Source of the DNA: Oceanisphaera marina
GTDB taxonomy: Bacteria > Pseudomonadota > Gammaproteobacteria > Enterobacterales > Aeromonadaceae
Direction: 5' to 3'
Length of the DNA stretch: 64,000 bases
Assembly: GCF_014643915.1 (NCBI RefSeq)
Contig: NZ_BMKE01000005.1
Coordinates: 43,123 to 107,122 of the forward strand
Each line of letters begins with the position of its first letter. The first letter of the stretch is position 1. This document shows, one piece after another, positions 8,690-19,348 of this stretch. The notes beneath the pieces were generated by a model. It was given only the letters and a program-made list of their open reading frames with translations. It had not been told where the DNA came from and did not search any database. A program made the translations under genes and the position numbers.

Positions 8690-10624
8690 ATGCCGACAAT
8701 TACTCTTCCCGATGGTAATCAACGCCATTTTGACCATGCAGTTTCCGTGATGGACGTCGCCCTGGATATAGGTCCGGGGCTGGCCAAGGCCTGTATTGCA
8801 GGACGTATCGACGGACAATTGGTTGATGCCTGTGAGCTGATCGAACACGATGCGCAATTAGCCATTATTACCGCCAAGGACCAGGACGGCCTGGAGATTC
8901 TGCGCCACTCTTGTGCTCACCTGCTGGGTCATGCCATCAAGCAGCTCTGGCCCCAGACCAAGATGGCCATCGGCCCCGTGATCGATAACGGTTTCTATTA
9001 TGACGTTGACCTTGATCACACCCTGACCGAAGAAGACATCGCCAAGCTTGAAAAGCGCATGCAAGAGCTGGTGAAAACCGGCTACCAGGTGATCAAGAAA
9101 AAAGTCAGCTGGCAAGAAGCCCGCGACACCTTTGCCGAACGGCATGAACCTTACAAGATTGAAATTCTCGATCAAAACGTCAGTCAGGACGACCGTCCCG
9201 GTTTGTATTATCACGAAGAATACGTGGATATGTGCCGTGGACCTCATGTCCCCAACATGAAGTTTTGTCAGCATTTCAAACTGCAGAAAACGTCCGGTGC
9301 CTACTGGCGTGGCGACTCCAAAAACAAGATGCTGCAACGCATTTACGGCACCGCCTGGGCCGACAAAAAAGCCCTCAAGGGGTATTTGCTGCAGCTGGAA
9401 GAAGCCGCCAAGCGCGATCACCGTAAAATCGGCAAGCAACTTGACCTGTACCATATGCAGGAAGAGGCGCCGGGCATGGTGTTCTGGCATAACGACGGCT
9501 GGACCATCTTCCGCGAGCTGGAGCAGTTTGTGCGCGACAAGCTGCGTGAATACCAGTATCAAGAGGTAAAAGGCCCCTTGATGATGGACCGCATATTGTG
9601 GGAGCGTTCCGGTCACTGGGACAAGTACGCCGACTATATGTTTACCACCAGCTCGGAAAATCGTGAGTATGCCATCAAGCCGATGAACTGCCCGGGCCAC
9701 GTGCAGATTTTCAATCAGGGCCTGAAGTCCTACCGCGACCTGCCACTGCGCATGGGCGAATTCGGCAGCTGTCACCGTAACGAACCAAGCGGCGCACTGC
9801 ATGGCCTGATGCGCGTGCGTGGCTTTACTCAGGACGACGCGCATATTTTCTGTACCGAAGAGCAAATACAGTCTGAAGTGTCCGATTGCATCAAGCTGGT
9901 ATACGACACCTACGAGACCTTTGGTTTTACCGATATCGTGGTGAAGCTGTCTACCCGGCCCGAAGAGCGCATTGGCAGTGATGAAGTGTGGGATCAGGCC
10001 GAACTTGCCTTGCAACAGGCACTGACTGCCGCGGGCATTGCTTATGACCGGCAGCCAGGCGAAGGTGCCTTTTATGGTCCTAAAATCGAGTTTACACTGC
10101 ACGATTGTCTGAATCGCGCGTGGCAGTGTGGTACAATACAGCTCGATTTTGCACTGCCTGGCCGTTTGGGTGCCAGTTATGTGGGCGAAGACAACGAACG
10201 TCACGTGCCGGTTATGATTCACCGTGCTATTCTAGGGTCGATCGAGCGCTTTATCGGTATACTAATAGAAGAGTATGCCGGTTTGTTTCCGACCTGGCTT
10301 GCCCCCACTCAGGTGGTGGTGCTCAATATTACCGATAATCAGGCCGATTACGCCCTCAATCTCACTAGTAGTCTGAATAATGTTGGCATTAGGGCCAAAG
10401 CAGACTTGAGAAATGAGAAAATAGGCTTTAAAATCCGCGAACATACTCTGAAGCGGGTACCTTTCATGTTGGTTTGCGGCGACAAAGAAGTCGAAGCCGG
10501 CAAAGTAGCGGTTCGTACCCGGAAAGGACTGGATTTAGGCGTGTTCGATGTAGAAGAACTCAGCCAGCTGATACAGCAGGAAATCCAGACTCGCGGAAAG
10601 AAAACAGTGGAGGATAAGTTATAA
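8690..10624 (+). CDS. thrS: Threonyl-tRNA synthetase
   Basis: It charges tRNA-Thr. The 644-aa protein has an N-terminal TGS domain (residues 1-62), a tRNA-SAD editing domain (with [10 protein letters not shown] at about 73), the class II catalytic core including MNCPGH and [18 protein letters not shown], and a C-terminal anticodon-binding domain. The leader (8484-8689) has several inverted segments and could hold an autoregulatory operator as in E. coli, but I could not fit one. The stop codon overlaps the proposed infC start. Confidence 0.97.
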   Translation: MPTITLPDGNQRHFDHAVSVMDVALDIGPGLAKACIAGRIDGQLVDACELIEHDAQLAIITAKDQDGLEILRHSCAHLLGHAIKQLWPQTKMAIGPVIDNGFYYDVDLDHTLTEEDIAKLEKRMQELVKTGYQVIKKKVSWQEARDTFAERHEPYKIEILDQNVSQDDRPGLYYHEEYVDMCRGPHVPNMKFCQHFKLQKTSGAYWRGDSKNKMLQRIYGTAWADKKALKGYLLQLEEAAKRDHRKIGKQLDLYHMQEEAPGMVFWHNDGWTIFRELEQFVRDKLREYQYQEVKGPLMMDRILWERSGHWDKYADYMFTTSSENREYAIKPMNCPGHVQIFNQGLKSYRDLPLRMGEFGSCHRNEPSGALHGLMRVRGFTQDDAHIFCTEEQIQSEVSDCIKLVYDTYETFGFTDIVVKLSTRPEERIGSDEVWDQAELALQQALTAAGIAYDRQPGEGAFYGPKIEFTLHDCLNRAWQCGTIQLDFALPGRLGASYVGEDNERHVPVMIHRAILGSIERFIGILIEEYAGLFPTWLAPTQVVVLNITDNQADYALNLTSSLNNVGIRAKADLRNEKIGFKIREHTLKRVPFMLVCGDKEVEAGKVAVRTRKGLDLGVFDVEELSQLIQQEIQTRGKKTVEDKL

Positions 10625-11163
10625 AAGGCGCTAAAAGAGGGAGCAAACCAGCTCCACGCAATCGACTGAACGAAGAAATCCGACTACCAGAAGTTAGATT
10701 GGTCGGCCTTGAAGGTGAAGCTTTGGGTGTTGTACCTATTGCTGAAGCTCTCGAAGCTGCCGCCGTTGCAGGCGTAGATCTGGTGGAAATCAGTCCCAAT
10801 GCCGAGCCGCCCGTTTGCCGTTTGATGGATTTTGGTAAATTCATCTACGAAAAGAGCAAGGCGACTAAAGAACAAAAGAAAAAGCACAAACAAATTCAGG
10901 TGAAGGAAATTAAATTCCGTCCCGGAACTGATGATGGCGATTACCAGGTAAAACTACGCAACCTGGTTCGCTTTTTAGAAGAGGGCAACAAAGCCAAAAT
11001 CACACTGCGTTTTCGCGGTCGTGAAATGGCGCACCAAGACCTCGGTTTCGATTTGCTCAACCGTATTAAAGCGGACTTGGACGAATTGGCCGTTGTTGAA
11101 GCTTTTCCAAAAATGGAAGGGCGTCAAGCTGTCATGGTGCTGGCCCCGAAGAAAAAACAGTAA
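10621..11163 (+). CDS. infC: Translation initiation factor IF-3, probable ATA start
   Basis: IF-3 binds the 30S subunit and rejects non-canonical initiation codons. Starting at ATA (10621-10623), which overlaps the thrS stop TAA (10622-10624), gives exactly 180 aa, the E. coli length. The N-terminal domain [20 protein letters not shown] aligns with the E. coli start KGGKRVQ. GGAGG at 10609-10613 sits 7 bases upstream. A canonical-start reading (TTG at 10699) would delete the conserved first 26 residues. E. coli infC uses AUU and is autoregulated through it, so a rare start here fits the same control. The C-terminal domain holds FRGREMAHQ. Confidence 0.92.
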   Translation: MKGAKRGSKPAPRNRLNEEIRLPEVRLVGLEGEALGVVPIAEALEAAAVAGVDLVEISPNAEPPVCRLMDFGKFIYEKSKATKEQKKKHKQIQVKEIKFRPGTDDGDYQVKLRNLVRFLEEGNKAKITLRFRGREMAHQDLGFDLLNRIKADLDELAVVEAFPKMEGRQAVMVLAPKKKQ

Positions 11164-11171
11164 GGTTTTGC

Positions 11172-11195
11172 AAGTAGCCGGGTAATGGTTATCCG
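11172..11195 (+). promoter_or_regulatory. Hairpin between infC and rpmI
   Basis: AGCCGG and CCGGCT form an inverted repeat 55-75 bases before the rpmI start. In E. coli, L20 represses rpmI-rplT by binding an RNA structure in this area. Whether this hairpin is that site is a guess. Confidence 0.35.
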
Positions 11196-11238
11196 GCTCG
11201 CCTTGTCTGTTTGTTGTTATTAACAATGCGGAGTTGTT

Positions 11239-11433
11239 ATGCCGAAAATGAAAAGTAATAAAGGTGCTGCAAAGCGCTTTAAAAAAACTGCGAGTGGCTT
11301 TAAGCGTAAGCAATCCCACCTGCGTCACATCCTCACAAAGAAAAGCACCAAGCGTAAGCGTCAGCTGCGCGGTAAGTGTCTGGTAGCACCTTCTGATGTT
11401 GCCCAGATCAAATCCATGTTGCCGACCGCTTAA
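11239..11433 (+). CDS. rpmI: 50S ribosomal protein L35
   Basis: A 64-aa highly basic ribosomal protein with the family start [16 protein letters not shown] and the central [22 protein letters not shown] lies 9 bases before the ATG. It sits between infC and rplT as in E. coli, where translation is coupled to and repressed by L20. Confidence 0.97.
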   Translation: MPKMKSNKGAAKRFKKTASGFKRKQSHLRHILTKKSTKRKRQLRGKCLVAPSDVAQIKSMLPTA

Positions 11434-11449
11434 AAGAGGATAGTGAATA

Positions 11450-11806
11450 ATGCCAAGAGTTAAACGTGGTGTGACAGCTCGTGCTCGTCATAAGAAAATA
11501 TTAAAGCAAGCCAAAGGTTATTACGGTGCCCGTTCGCGCGTCTATCGCGTAGCGGTACAGGCAGTAACCAAAGCCGGTCAATATGCATATCGTGACCGTC
11601 GCGCGAAAAAACGTCAGTTCCGTCAGCTGTGGATTGCGCGTATCAACGCTGCAAGCCGTCAGAACGGTCTGTCTTACAGCCGCTTCATCAATGGCCTGAA
11701 AAAAGCCTCTGTTGAAATCGATCGCAAGATCCTGGCTGATATCGCCGTACATGACAAAACCACCTTCACTGCTTTGGTTGCCAAAGCAAAAGAAGCCCTG
11801 GTATAA
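11450..11806 (+). CDS. rplT: 50S ribosomal protein L20
   Basis: A 118-aa basic protein, [18 protein letters not shown] at the start and [12 protein letters not shown] after it, matching L20 throughout. It binds 23S rRNA early in assembly and represses its own operon in E. coli. It is followed by a strong terminator before pheS. Confidence 0.97.
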   Translation: MPRVKRGVTARARHKKILKQAKGYYGARSRVYRVAVQAVTKAGQYAYRDRRAKKRQFRQLWIARINAASRQNGLSYSRFINGLKKASVEIDRKILADIAVHDKTTFTALVAKAKEALV

Positions 11807-11825
11807 GTCGTTAAGACGATGAAAT

Positions 11826-11856
11826 AAAAAAAGGAGGCTCCGGCCTCCTTTTTTGT
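11826..11856 (+). terminator. Intrinsic terminator after rplT
   Basis: AAAAAAAGGAGG-ctccg-CCTCC then seven T. It probably ends most infC-rpmI-rplT transcripts. pheST would then need read-through or its own promoter in 11857-11962. I see no clear Phe-rich leader peptide there. Confidence 0.85.
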
Positions 11857-11962
11857 TGCCTGCGCGCAAGTTCAGCGGTGGCAGAAAAAAGACAAATCCT
11901 TTATTATCAAGCCCTTCAAATTATTCAGTGTCTGCATCATGCGGGCAAGTAACGAGGAATAC

Positions 11963-12880
11963 ATGGATCAGCTGCAAGACGTGATCGTCAAAGCACAGGC
12001 GGAGATCCTGGCAGCCGCCAACGCCGCCGAACTGGATGACATCCGGGTGCATTACATGGGTAAAAAAGGCTTTTTTACCGAACAGTCCAAAGCCCTGGGC
12101 AAGTTATCCGCCGAAGAGCGTCCCGCGGCCGGTCAAGTGATCAACCAGGCCAAACAAGCGGTAAACGACGCCATCAACAGCAAGCGCGAAACTCTGCAGC
12201 TGGCCGAGTTGAACCAGAAACTGGCGTCGGAAACCCTGGACATCAGTCTGCCGGGGCGCCGTCAAAGCATGGGTGGTTTGCACCCGGTCACTCGTACCAT
12301 TAAACGTATTGAATCGTTTTTTGGCGAGCTGGGCTTTCAGGTGGCCGAAGGCTATTCCGGCACACCATCCGGCACGGGCCGATCACGATACCTTTTATTT
12401 CAATCCCAAGCTGAGCAAATTCGTACCATGGAACACCAGCAGCCGCCGATCCGCATTATTTCACCAGGCCGCGTGTATCGTAATGACTACGATCAAACCC
12501 ATACCCCGATGTTTCATCAGGTGGAAGGCTTGCTGGTCGACGAAAACGTCAGCTTTACCCAGTTGAAAGGCGTGTTGCACGATTTTCTGCACAACTTTTT
12601 CGAAGAAGACCTGCAAATCCGCTTCCGTCCTTCTTACTTCCCCTTCACCGAGCCCAGCGCCGAAGTGGATGTGATGGGCAAGAACGGAAAATGGCTGGAA
12701 GTGCTCGGTTGCGGCATGGTGCACCCGAACGTACTGCGTTCTGTGGGCATAGACCCCGAGCGTTACAGCGGTTTCGCTTTCGGCATGGGGGTGGAGCGTT
12801 TGACCATGCTGCGTTACGGCGTGAACGATTTGCGCGCCTTCTTCGAAAATGATCTGCGTTTTCTAAAGCAATTTGGTTAA
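11963..12880 (+). CDS. pheS: Phenylalanyl-tRNA synthetase alpha chain with internal double deletion
   Basis: The catalytic subunit of PheRS. The ATG at 11963 follows GAGG and gives the family N-terminus. Residues 1-130 and 152-305 match PheS closely (motif 2 [18 protein letters not shown]; motif 3 [16 protein letters not shown]). Between them the reading frame is wrong. The conserved block containing [13 protein letters not shown] is present but one frame off (about 12356-12410). It is preceded by an apparent loss of about 41 nt and followed by a loss of about 25 nt, together 66 nt, so the frame is restored. The product is 305 aa instead of about 327. An essential gene should not tolerate this, so an assembly or sequencing error is the first suspicion. 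Confidence 0.85.
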   Translation: MDQLQDVIVKAQAEILAAANAAELDDIRVHYMGKKGFFTEQSKALGKLSAEERPAAGQVINQAKQAVNDAINSKRETLQLAELNQKLASETLDISLPGRRQSMGGLHPVTRTIKRIESFFGELGFQVAEGYSGTPSGTGRSRYLLFQSQAEQIRTMEHQQPPIRIISPGRVYRNDYDQTHTPMFHQVEGLLVDENVSFTQLKGVLHDFLHNFFEEDLQIRFRPSYFPFTEPSAEVDVMGKNGKWLEVLGCGMVHPNVLRSVGIDPERYSGFAFGMGVERLTMLRYGVNDLRAFFENDLRFLKQFG

Positions 12881-12895
12881 GCGGCTGGAGCAAAA

Positions 12896-15283
12896 ATGAA
12901 ATTTTCAAAATCATGGCTGGACGAGTGGGTTGCTACCGGCCTTAACGCCGAGGCTCTTGCCGAGCAAATTACCATGGCTGGGCTGGAAGTGGACGGCATT
13001 GAGCCTGTCGCCGGTGACTTCAGTCAGGTCATTGTGGGTGAAGTGGTCGAATGTGGCCAACATCCCGATGCCGACAAGCTGCGCGTCACCAAAATCAACG
13101 TAGGTGGTGACGAGCTGCTCGACATCGTCTGCGGTGCCCCCAACTGCCGCCTCGGCCTGAAAGTCGCGGTCGCCGTCGTCGGCGCAATACTGCCCGGTGA
13201 CTTCAAAATCAAGAAAGCCAAGCTGCGTGGCCAGCCGTCTCACGGCATGCTGTGCTCTTACGGCGAAATCGGTATCGAACTGGACTCCAGCGGTATTATC
13301 GAGTTGCCCGCCGACGCGCCTGTGGGTGCCTGCGTGCGTGACTATTTGCAGCTGAACGACGAGATTATCGATATCGATCTCACCCCTAACCGTGCCGACT
13401 GTTTGAGTCTGGCCGGTGTGGCCCGTGAAGTGGGCGTGCTCAACCAGCAAGATGTTAACTGGCCCGAGATCCCGGCGGTCACCGCCACCATCGACGACAA
13501 GGTTAATATTACCCTGGACGCCGCCGATGCCTGTCCTCGTTATCTCGGCCGAGTCGTCAAGAATATTGATGTTAGCGCGACCACACCGTTGTGGATGCAG
13601 GAAAAGCTGCGTCGCAGTGGCATTCGCAGCATAGATCCCGTGGTCGACATCACCAACTTCGTGTTGTTGGAATGGGGCCAGCCCATGCATGCCTTCGACC
13701 TGGCGACCTTGAATGGCGACATTCAGGTGCGCATGGCAGAGCAGGGCGAAAAACTGACGCTGCTCGACGGCGTTGAAGTGAGCCTGAACAATGACACCCT
13801 GGTGATTGCCGACAGCCAGCAAGCCATTGCCATGGCGGGTATTTTTGGCGGCCAGGCCACAGGCGTGACCGAACAAACCCGTGATGTATTGCTGGAATGT
13901 GCTTTCTTCAGCCCCTTGTCCATTACCGGCCGTGCCCGTAACTACGGCTTGCACACCGACTCCTCTCACCGTTTCGAGCGGGGCGTCGATTATCAGCTGC
14001 AACATAAGGTGATGGAGCGGGCCACCGCACTGTTGCTCGATATTTGTGGCGGCGAAGCCGGCCCTGTCGTGGAAGCACTGGCGGAAGATAAACTGCCGAC
14101 AGCCAATACCGTCAACCTGCGTCATGCCAAACTCAATCGGTTAATCGGTATCGACATTGCCGCCGAGCAGGTGAGCGATATGCTGGCCCGTTTGGGTCTG
14201 GATGTCACCGCCACCACCGACGGTTGGCAGGTGGTGGTGCCCAGCTATCGTTTCGACATCAGTATCGAAGAAGATCTGGTGGAAGAAGTGGCGCGCATCT
14301 ACGGCTATAACAATATTCCTAACCTGGCACCCGTGGCCGGCTTGACCATGTCACAGCATCGCGAAGCCAGATTGCCCCTTAATCGCTTGAAAGATGCCTT
14401 GGTCGACCTGGGGTATCAGGAAGCCATTACCTACAGCTTTGTAGATCCCAAACAACAGAAACTGCTGTTTCCCGAAGTCAAAACCATGACTCTGCCCAAC
14501 CCGATTGCCGCCGATATGTCGGAAATGCGGGTGTCGTTATGGCCAGGCCTGATCCAGGCGGCGGTATATAACCAGAATCGTCAGCAGCCCAGATTACGCC
14601 TGTTCGAACAGGGTCTGACCTTTATTCCCGATGACACGGCAGAAAATGGCGTGCGCCAGACTCAGGTGCTGGCCGGCCTGTTATTGGGTACCGTTAACAG
14701 TGAGCATTGGAATATGGCCGCCACCGGCGCCGATTTTTTCGATGTTAAAGGCGATGTGGAAAGCCTGCTGGCCATTGGCGGCAAAGCGCTTGATTTCTCG
14801 TTTGCCCGGGCTGACATCAGTGCCTTGCATCCGGGGCAGTCGGCCGTGTTGCTGAACCAGGGGCGCCAAGTTGGTACCCTGGGTGCCGTACACCCCAGCC
14901 TGTTGCGCAAACTGGGCCTCAAGTCTCAGGCCTATGTGTTTGAAGTCGAACTGGCTGCCATTAGTGAACGTCTGGTTCCTGAGGTCGCCGAGATTTCTCG
15001 TTTCCCTGCCAACCGTCGCGATTTGGCCCTGGTGGTAGACCAAGATGTGGCTGCTGGCGATATCCTTGATTTAACAAGGAAAGTTGGCGGGAATCAATTG
15101 GTTGGATTAAACTTGTTTGATGTATACCAAGGTCAGGGCATCAGTGACGGCAAGAAGAGCCTCGCGCTCAGCCTGGTGTTGCAAGATACCCACAGAACTT
15201 TGGAAGAGAAGGAAATTGCCGATACGGTTGCGCGTATTGTGACGGCGCTTTCTGACGAGTTTAGTGCATCCTTGAGGGATTGA
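12896..15283 (+). CDS. pheT: Phenylalanyl-tRNA synthetase beta chain
   Basis: The 795-aa beta subunit has the same length as in E. coli. It has the N-terminal [12 protein letters not shown], an EMAP-like tRNA-binding domain (about residues 40-148), the B3/B4 editing region, B5 with [11 protein letters not shown] preceding it, and a C-terminal anticodon-binding FDX-ACB domain (about 700-795, [13 protein letters not shown]). It forms an alpha2-beta2 tetramer with PheS. It starts 15 bp after pheS and ends one base before ihfA, so the three are one operon. It looks intact, unlike pheS. Confidence 0.97.
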   Translation: MKFSKSWLDEWVATGLNAEALAEQITMAGLEVDGIEPVAGDFSQVIVGEVVECGQHPDADKLRVTKINVGGDELLDIVCGAPNCRLGLKVAVAVVGAILPGDFKIKKAKLRGQPSHGMLCSYGEIGIELDSSGIIELPADAPVGACVRDYLQLNDEIIDIDLTPNRADCLSLAGVAREVGVLNQQDVNWPEIPAVTATIDDKVNITLDAADACPRYLGRVVKNIDVSATTPLWMQEKLRRSGIRSIDPVVDITNFVLLEWGQPMHAFDLATLNGDIQVRMAEQGEKLTLLDGVEVSLNNDTLVIADSQQAIAMAGIFGGQATGVTEQTRDVLLECAFFSPLSITGRARNYGLHTDSSHRFERGVDYQLQHKVMERATALLLDICGGEAGPVVEALAEDKLPTANTVNLRHAKLNRLIGIDIAAEQVSDMLARLGLDVTATTDGWQVVVPSYRFDISIEEDLVEEVARIYGYNNIPNLAPVAGLTMSQHREARLPLNRLKDALVDLGYQEAITYSFVDPKQQKLLFPEVKTMTLPNPIAADMSEMRVSLWPGLIQAAVYNQNRQQPRLRLFEQGLTFIPDDTAENGVRQTQVLAGLLLGTVNSEHWNMAATGADFFDVKGDVESLLAIGGKALDFSFARADISALHPGQSAVLLNQGRQVGTLGAVHPSLLRKLGLKSQAYVFEVELAAISERLVPEVAEISRFPANRRDLALVVDQDVAAGDILDLTRKVGGNQLVGLNLFDVYQGQGISDGKKSLALSLVLQDTHRTLEEKEIADTVARIVTALSDEFSASLRD

Positions 15284-15284
15284 T

Positions 15285-15602
15285 ATGGCCTTAACCAAAG
15301 CCGACTTAGCAGAGCATCTGTTTACCGAACTTGGCTTGTCCAAGCGCGATGCCAAAGAGATGGTGGAAGCGTTTTTTGAAGAAATACGCTCCGCGCTTGA
15401 ACAAGGCGAACAGGTAAAGATTTCCGGTTTCGGCAACTTCGAGTTACGAAATAAAGGGGAGCGCCCGGGGCGCAACCCTAAAACCGGAGAAGATATCCCC
15501 ATTTCGGCGCGCCGAGTGGTCACCTTCAGGCCAGGGCAAAAGCTTAAAGCCAGAGTTGAACATCTCTCACAACTCGATGAATCAGACTCCTCAGCAGAGT
15601 AA
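15285..15602 (+). CDS. ihfA: Integration host factor subunit alpha
   Basis: A 105-aa nucleoid protein that bends DNA as a heterodimer with IhfB. It has the DNABII signature [20 protein letters not shown] in the beta arms and the N-terminal [12 protein letters not shown] typical of IhfA. It starts one base after the pheT stop, the conserved pheST-ihfA arrangement. Confidence 0.96.
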   Translation: MALTKADLAEHLFTELGLSKRDAKEMVEAFFEEIRSALEQGEQVKISGFGNFELRNKGERPGRNPKTGEDIPISARRVVTFRPGQKLKARVEHLSQLDESDSSAE

Positions 15603-15607
15603 AATAC

Positions 15608-15636
15608 AGCCAGGCCCAGAGCCTGGCTTTTTATTT
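15608..15636 (+). terminator. Intrinsic terminator of pheST-ihfA
   Basis: AGCCAGGC-ccaga-GCCTGGCT followed by TTTTATTTT, 6 bases after the ihfA stop. Confidence 0.9.
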
Positions 15637-15639
15637 TGT

Positions 15640-15765
15640 AGAAAGTGAAGGGTAAAGAGTCAAGGGGACAAGCTTACACACCGAACATTCCAGGTACATA
15701 GTGCTTCCTGTTGTCCTCTTCACTCTTCACTCTTTACCTATTACTCTTCACATGCTTGAAAGAGT
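15640..15765. repeat. Imperfect inverted repeat rich in GTGAAG/GTAAAGAGT
   Basis: The left arm (about 15644-15672) reads GTGAAGGGTAAAGAGT then AAGGGGACAA. The right arm (about 15712-15755) contains the reverse complement TTGTCCTCTTCACTC and ACTCTTTACC with short duplications. The arms could fold into a long imperfect stem. It is non-coding and lies between ihfA and cobB. The pattern resembles intergenic repeats found dispersed in related genomes, though I cannot show other copies here. Confidence 0.55.
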
Positions 15766-15820
15766 AAGACTAAGGCCGTATTGGCCTTGAACCTGCATAG
15801 CTGTTAGCCTAAACCACTTA

Positions 15821-16561
15821 ATGTTAATGATTAGTGTCAACAGAGGTATGCGGCCAGTGCATAAAGGTAACATTGTTATTCTTACCGGAGCGGGTATTTC
15901 AGCCGAATCGGGTATTAGAACCTTTAGAGCCAGCGATGGTTTGTGGGAAGAACATCACATAGAAGATGTCGCCACGCCCGAAGGGTATAAACGTGACCCC
16001 GAGTTGGTGCATCGGTTTTATAATGCCCGACGGGAGCTACTACACACGGTGGAGCCTAATGCGGCACATCTGGCATTGGCAAAGCTTGAAGCGCAGTGGC
16101 CAGATCAGGTGACCATAGTTACACAAAACATCGATGATCTGCATGAGAGGGCTGGCAGTAAAAATGTGCTGCACATGCACGGCGAATTATTAAAAGCACG
16201 CTGTCCGCACAGCAAACAAACAATAGATTGGCCGACGGCCATTCAAAGCACGGATATGTGTCAGTGTTGTCAGTTTCCGGAGCCGTTACGGCCCCATGTG
16301 GTGTGGTTTGGAGAGATGCCTCTGGGGCTGGACCGCATCTATCAGGCACTGAGTGAAGCCAGCCTGTTCATATCCATAGGTACGTCGGGTAACGTATATC
16401 CGGCCGCCGGCCTGGTGCACGAGGCCGCCATGCACAATGCCCATACTATAGAAATCAATTTAGAGCCCAGCCAGGGCAAGACTCACTTTGCCGAGCACCG
16501 CTATGGCCGCGCAACCATAGAGGTAGTGAAATACGTCGAGGAATTATTAGAGGCACGATAA
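15821..16561 (+). CDS. cobB: Sirtuin NAD-dependent protein deacylase
   Basis: It removes acetyl or succinyl groups from lysines using NAD+. Motifs: [26 protein letters not shown], the active-site His in HMHGEL, CxC-C zinc remnants (CQCC), and [11 protein letters not shown]. The YNARR motif after FYNARR matches the Tyr/Arg pair of class III (desuccinylase-capable) sirtuins such as E. coli CobB. As in E. coli CobB, the first zinc knuckle lacks its second Cys. Starts at 15821, 15827 or 15848 are possible and no ribosome binding site decides between them. Confidence 0.93.
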   Translation: MLMISVNRGMRPVHKGNIVILTGAGISAESGIRTFRASDGLWEEHHIEDVATPEGYKRDPELVHRFYNARRELLHTVEPNAAHLALAKLEAQWPDQVTIVTQNIDDLHERAGSKNVLHMHGELLKARCPHSKQTIDWPTAIQSTDMCQCCQFPEPLRPHVVWFGEMPLGLDRIYQALSEASLFISIGTSGNVYPAAGLVHEAAMHNAHTIEINLEPSQGKTHFAEHRYGRATIEVVKYVEELLEAR

Positions 16562-16582
16562 AGGGGACGGGCGGTTAATAAA

Positions 16583-16606
16583 AGCCCGCTAAATGCGGGC
16601 CTTGTT
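16583..16606. terminator. Hairpin terminator between convergent cobB and potD
   Basis: GCCCGC-taaat-GCGGGC with a short T-rich tail on the right and TAATAAAA on the left. It probably serves both genes. Confidence 0.65.
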
Positions 16607-16627
16607 GCCGTTGTAGTGAGTGTCAGG

Positions 16628-17677
16628 TTACTGCGAGCGCAGTTTTACCCAGTAGCCTTCATAAATGGCGAGCACCTCGTCGCCCAGATCTTCCTGAAAA
16701 TGCCCCTGATTGATCACCTCGGCTGAGGGGAACAACACCGGATTAACCGCCACCTCGGCAGGCAGCAATGCCTTGGCCCCCTTGTTGGGAACGGCGATAC
16801 CCAATTCCTGAATGATCTGCGCGGCCACTTCGGGGCGCATTAAAAAGTCCAGGAACTGATGCGCAGCATCCACCGATTTGGCATTGCTCGGGATCACCGC
16901 ACTGTCCACCCAGAAAATGGCGCCTTCACTCGGATAGACATAGTCCAGCGCTATGCCGTCTTGCTGGGTTTTATAGGCCTGATCGCTCCACAGCAAGCCC
17001 AGCGAGGTTTCACCCGTGACATACGGCATGCGCGGGTTATCCGAATTATACAGCAGTACGTTGCTCTGCAACGGGATCAGCTTTTCGTAGGCGGCCTTGA
17101 TTTCTGCCGGATCACGGCTGTTGGCCGAAAATCCCAGGGTTAACAGCGCCATTTGAAAACTTTCACGAATATCATCCGTCAGCATCAGCTGGTTTTCCCA
17201 GCGGCTGTCCCACAAATCCTGCCAGGATGTGACCTCGGCGTCCGCCAGATCGTCACGATTAATGGCAATGGCGGTGCTGCCAAACGAGTAGGGCATGCTG
17301 TATTGGTTATCAGGATCGAAGTCCTTGTTCAAAATGCTGTCGTCCAGTTCGGAAAAATGCGGCAGCTTGCTCTTGTCCAGCGGCTGTAACATGCCTTCAC
17401 GAGCCATCTTGCTCACCATGTAGCTGGACGGAAAAATAATATCGTAGCTTTCCTTCGCGTTGCTGGTTTGCAGCAGCTTCAGCTTGGCATACAGTGCTTC
17501 GTTTGAGTCAAAGCTGGCGTAGTCCACCTTAATGCCGCTTTCTTTGGTAAAGGCCTGCAATACGGTATCGGGCAAATACTCGGCCCAGGCATACACCGAC
17601 AGGCGATCTTGTGCCTGCGCCAGCACCGGAAAGGTGGCAGCCATAATCCAGGCCAAAGGACGAACGACTGATTTCAT
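16628..17677 (-). CDS. potD: Spermidine/putrescine ABC transporter, periplasmic binding protein
   Basis: A 349-aa solute-binding protein with a signal peptide ending AQAQ (residues 1-23). The mature start DRLSVYAWAEYLP and later YALPYSF-like and GLLWSDQAYK segments are typical of PotD/PotF. It delivers polyamines to the PotBC channel. Its start overlaps the potC stop by 4 bases (ATGA), so translation is probably coupled. It is the last gene of potABCD. Whether it prefers spermidine or putrescine cannot be read by eye. Confidence 0.92.
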   Translation of the reverse strand: MKSVVRPLAWIMAATFPVLAQAQDRLSVYAWAEYLPDTVLQAFTKESGIKVDYASFDSNEALYAKLKLLQTSNAKESYDIIFPSSYMVSKMAREGMLQPLDKSKLPHFSELDDSILNKDFDPDNQYSMPYSFGSTAIAINRDDLADAEVTSWQDLWDSRWENQLMLTDDIRESFQMALLTLGFSANSRDPAEIKAAYEKLIPLQSNVLLYNSDNPRMPYVTGETSLGLLWSDQAYKTQQDGIALDYVYPSEGAIFWVDSAVIPSNAKSVDAAHQFLDFLMRPEVAAQIIQELGIAVPNKGAKALLPAEVAVNPVLFPSAEVINQGHFQEDLGDEVLAIYEGYWVKLRSQ

Positions 17678-18444
17678 AATTGTTTCTTCCTTAACAGTAA
17701 CTGCGCTATCACCACCAGGATCAGCGACATTGCCAACATTAACGTAGCCAGGGCATTCACCTCTGGCGACACACCCACCTTGACCATAGAGTATATTTTT
17801 AACGGCAACACTTCATAACTCGGCCCGGTAACAAACGAGCTGACAATCACATCGTCCAGCGACAGGGTAAAACTGAGTAACCAACCCGCGGCAATGGCGG
17901 GAGCGGCCAAGGGTAAAATGATACGGCGAAAGGTCACCGCTTCACTCGCGCCCAAGTCTTTTGCCGCCTCCAGCATGCGCACATCGAACCCTTTTAATCG
18001 GGAGTACACGGTAATCACCACGAAGGGCAAACAAAAGGTAATGTGGGCAAACAGCAGCGACCAAAAGCCCAGCGAAATACCCAGCACCACAAACAGCGCC
18101 AGCAGGGAAATGGCCATGACAATATCGGGCGACATCATCACCACAAACAGCATGCCGCCCACAAACTGCTTACCGCGAAACGAGTACCGATACAGCGCTA
18201 CGGCGGCCAAGGTGCCAATCAGTGCCGCACCGGTGGCCGATATCAGTGCTATGGTCAGCGAATGACGGGCCGCTTCCATCAGGCTGGCGTTATTGACCAG
18301 CCGATCAAACCACTCCAGGGTAAAGCCTTCCCAGCGAATACCAAATTTGGAACGATTAAAGGCGTTGGCTATCAAAACGCCAATCGGAATGTACAGATAG
18401 GCGAATACCAACAGTAAAAAACTGCCCTTTAGCCACTTAATCAT
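17674..18444 (-). CDS. potC: Spermidine/putrescine ABC transporter permease PotC
   Basis: A 256-aa inner-membrane permease with about six hydrophobic helices. The cytoplasmic EAA loop EAAKDLGASEAVTFRRIILP (about residues 165-184) contacts the ATPase. Its start overlaps the potB stop by 8 bases. Confidence 0.93.
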   Translation of the reverse strand: MIKWLKGSFLLLVFAYLYIPIGVLIANAFNRSKFGIRWEGFTLEWFDRLVNNASLMEAARHSLTIALISATGAALIGTLAAVALYRYSFRGKQFVGGMLFVVMMSPDIVMAISLLALFVVLGISLGFWSLLFAHITFCLPFVVITVYSRLKGFDVRMLEAAKDLGASEAVTFRRIILPLAAPAIAAGWLLSFTLSLDDVIVSSFVTGPSYEVLPLKIYSMVKVGVSPEVNALATLMLAMSLILVVIAQLLLRKKQL

Positions 18445-19348
18445 CGAGTGACACCTTCTTGTTCATCATTTTCGCCGCGCGGTAATACAGATACATCATG
18501 CCGGCCATCAGTACCGTCAAGGTCACACTGGTGGCGGCACCAAAAGGCCAGTCGCGAATATTCAAAAACTGGGTCTTGATGATATTACCGATCAACAGGT
18601 TTTTGGCGCCGCCCAGCAAGTCCGAGATATAAAACATGCCGAGCGCCGGCAAAAATACCAGCAAGCAGCCGGCTACAATGCCGGGTAGCGTCAGCGGCAA
18701 AATAATGCGGAAAAACCGCGACATCGCGCCCGCGCCCAAATCCTGTGCGGCTTCCAATAGGCGAACATCGAGTTTTTCAATGGCCGAGTACAAAGGCAGC
18801 ACCATAAAGGGCAGCAGTATGTACACCAGGCCGATGATCACCGCCACTTCACTAAACATGATGCGCAGCGGCTGTTCAATCAGCCCCATGCTCAATAACG
18901 CCGTGTTCAACAAACCCTTGGTACCCAACACTATTTTCAGGGCATAGGTGCGGATTAACGAATTGGTCCAAAACGGGATGATCACCAAAAACAACAATAA
19001 CGGCCGAACACGCACCGGCATTTTCGCGATAATATAGGCAAACGGATAACCCACCAGCAAACACAGCAGGGTGGCGGTGCCCGCCATCAGCAACGAATGC
19101 CCCAGTACCTTTATGTAGAGGGGATCGAGCAAACGGCTGTAACTGTCCAGGCTGAATACCAGGCTGATCAGGCTGGCGTGATCCCGGGTCATAAAGCTGG
19201 TGGCAATGATCATCAGGTTGGGCAAGAACACAAACAACAACAACCAGCCCACAATCAGGGCAACCGCCAGATTTCTGAAGCCGTTACCCGGCAGGCTTTT
19301 TATGCTCGCCGCCAGTGGCCGAGTCGCCAGGGTGTTAGTGTTGTTCAT
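18437..19348 (-). CDS. potB: Spermidine/putrescine ABC transporter permease PotB
   Basis: A 303-aa inner-membrane permease with the EAA loop [20 protein letters not shown]. It has an N-terminal cytoplasmic tail of about 25 residues before the first helix ([14 protein letters not shown]). It overlaps the end of potA by 14 bases in another frame and pairs with PotC. Confidence 0.92.
   Translation of the reverse strand: MNNTNTLATRPLAASIKSLPGNGFRNLAVALIVGWLLLFVFLPNLMIIATSFMTRDHASLISLVFSLDSYSRLLDPLYIKVLGHSLLMAGTATLLCLLVGYPFAYIIAKMPVRVRPLLLFLVIIPFWTNSLIRTYALKIVLGTKGLLNTALLSMGLIEQPLRIMFSEVAVIIGLVYILLPFMVLPLYSAIEKLDVRLLEAAQDLGAGAMSRFFRIILPLTLPGIVAGCLLVFLPALGMFYISDLLGGAKNLLIGNIIKTQFLNIRDWPFGAATSVTLTVLMAGMMYLYYRAAKMMNKKVSLDD

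Noticed and set aside
8858-10222. 454-codon frame antisense to thrS
   Set aside because: Exact overlap with an unmistakable ThrRS gene; an antisense shadow. The same applies to 12911-14125 and 42850-43899.
12273-12566. 97-codon frame inside pheS
   Set aside because: Not a gene. It is the displaced reading frame that carries the missing conserved PheS block, which is evidence for the indels.
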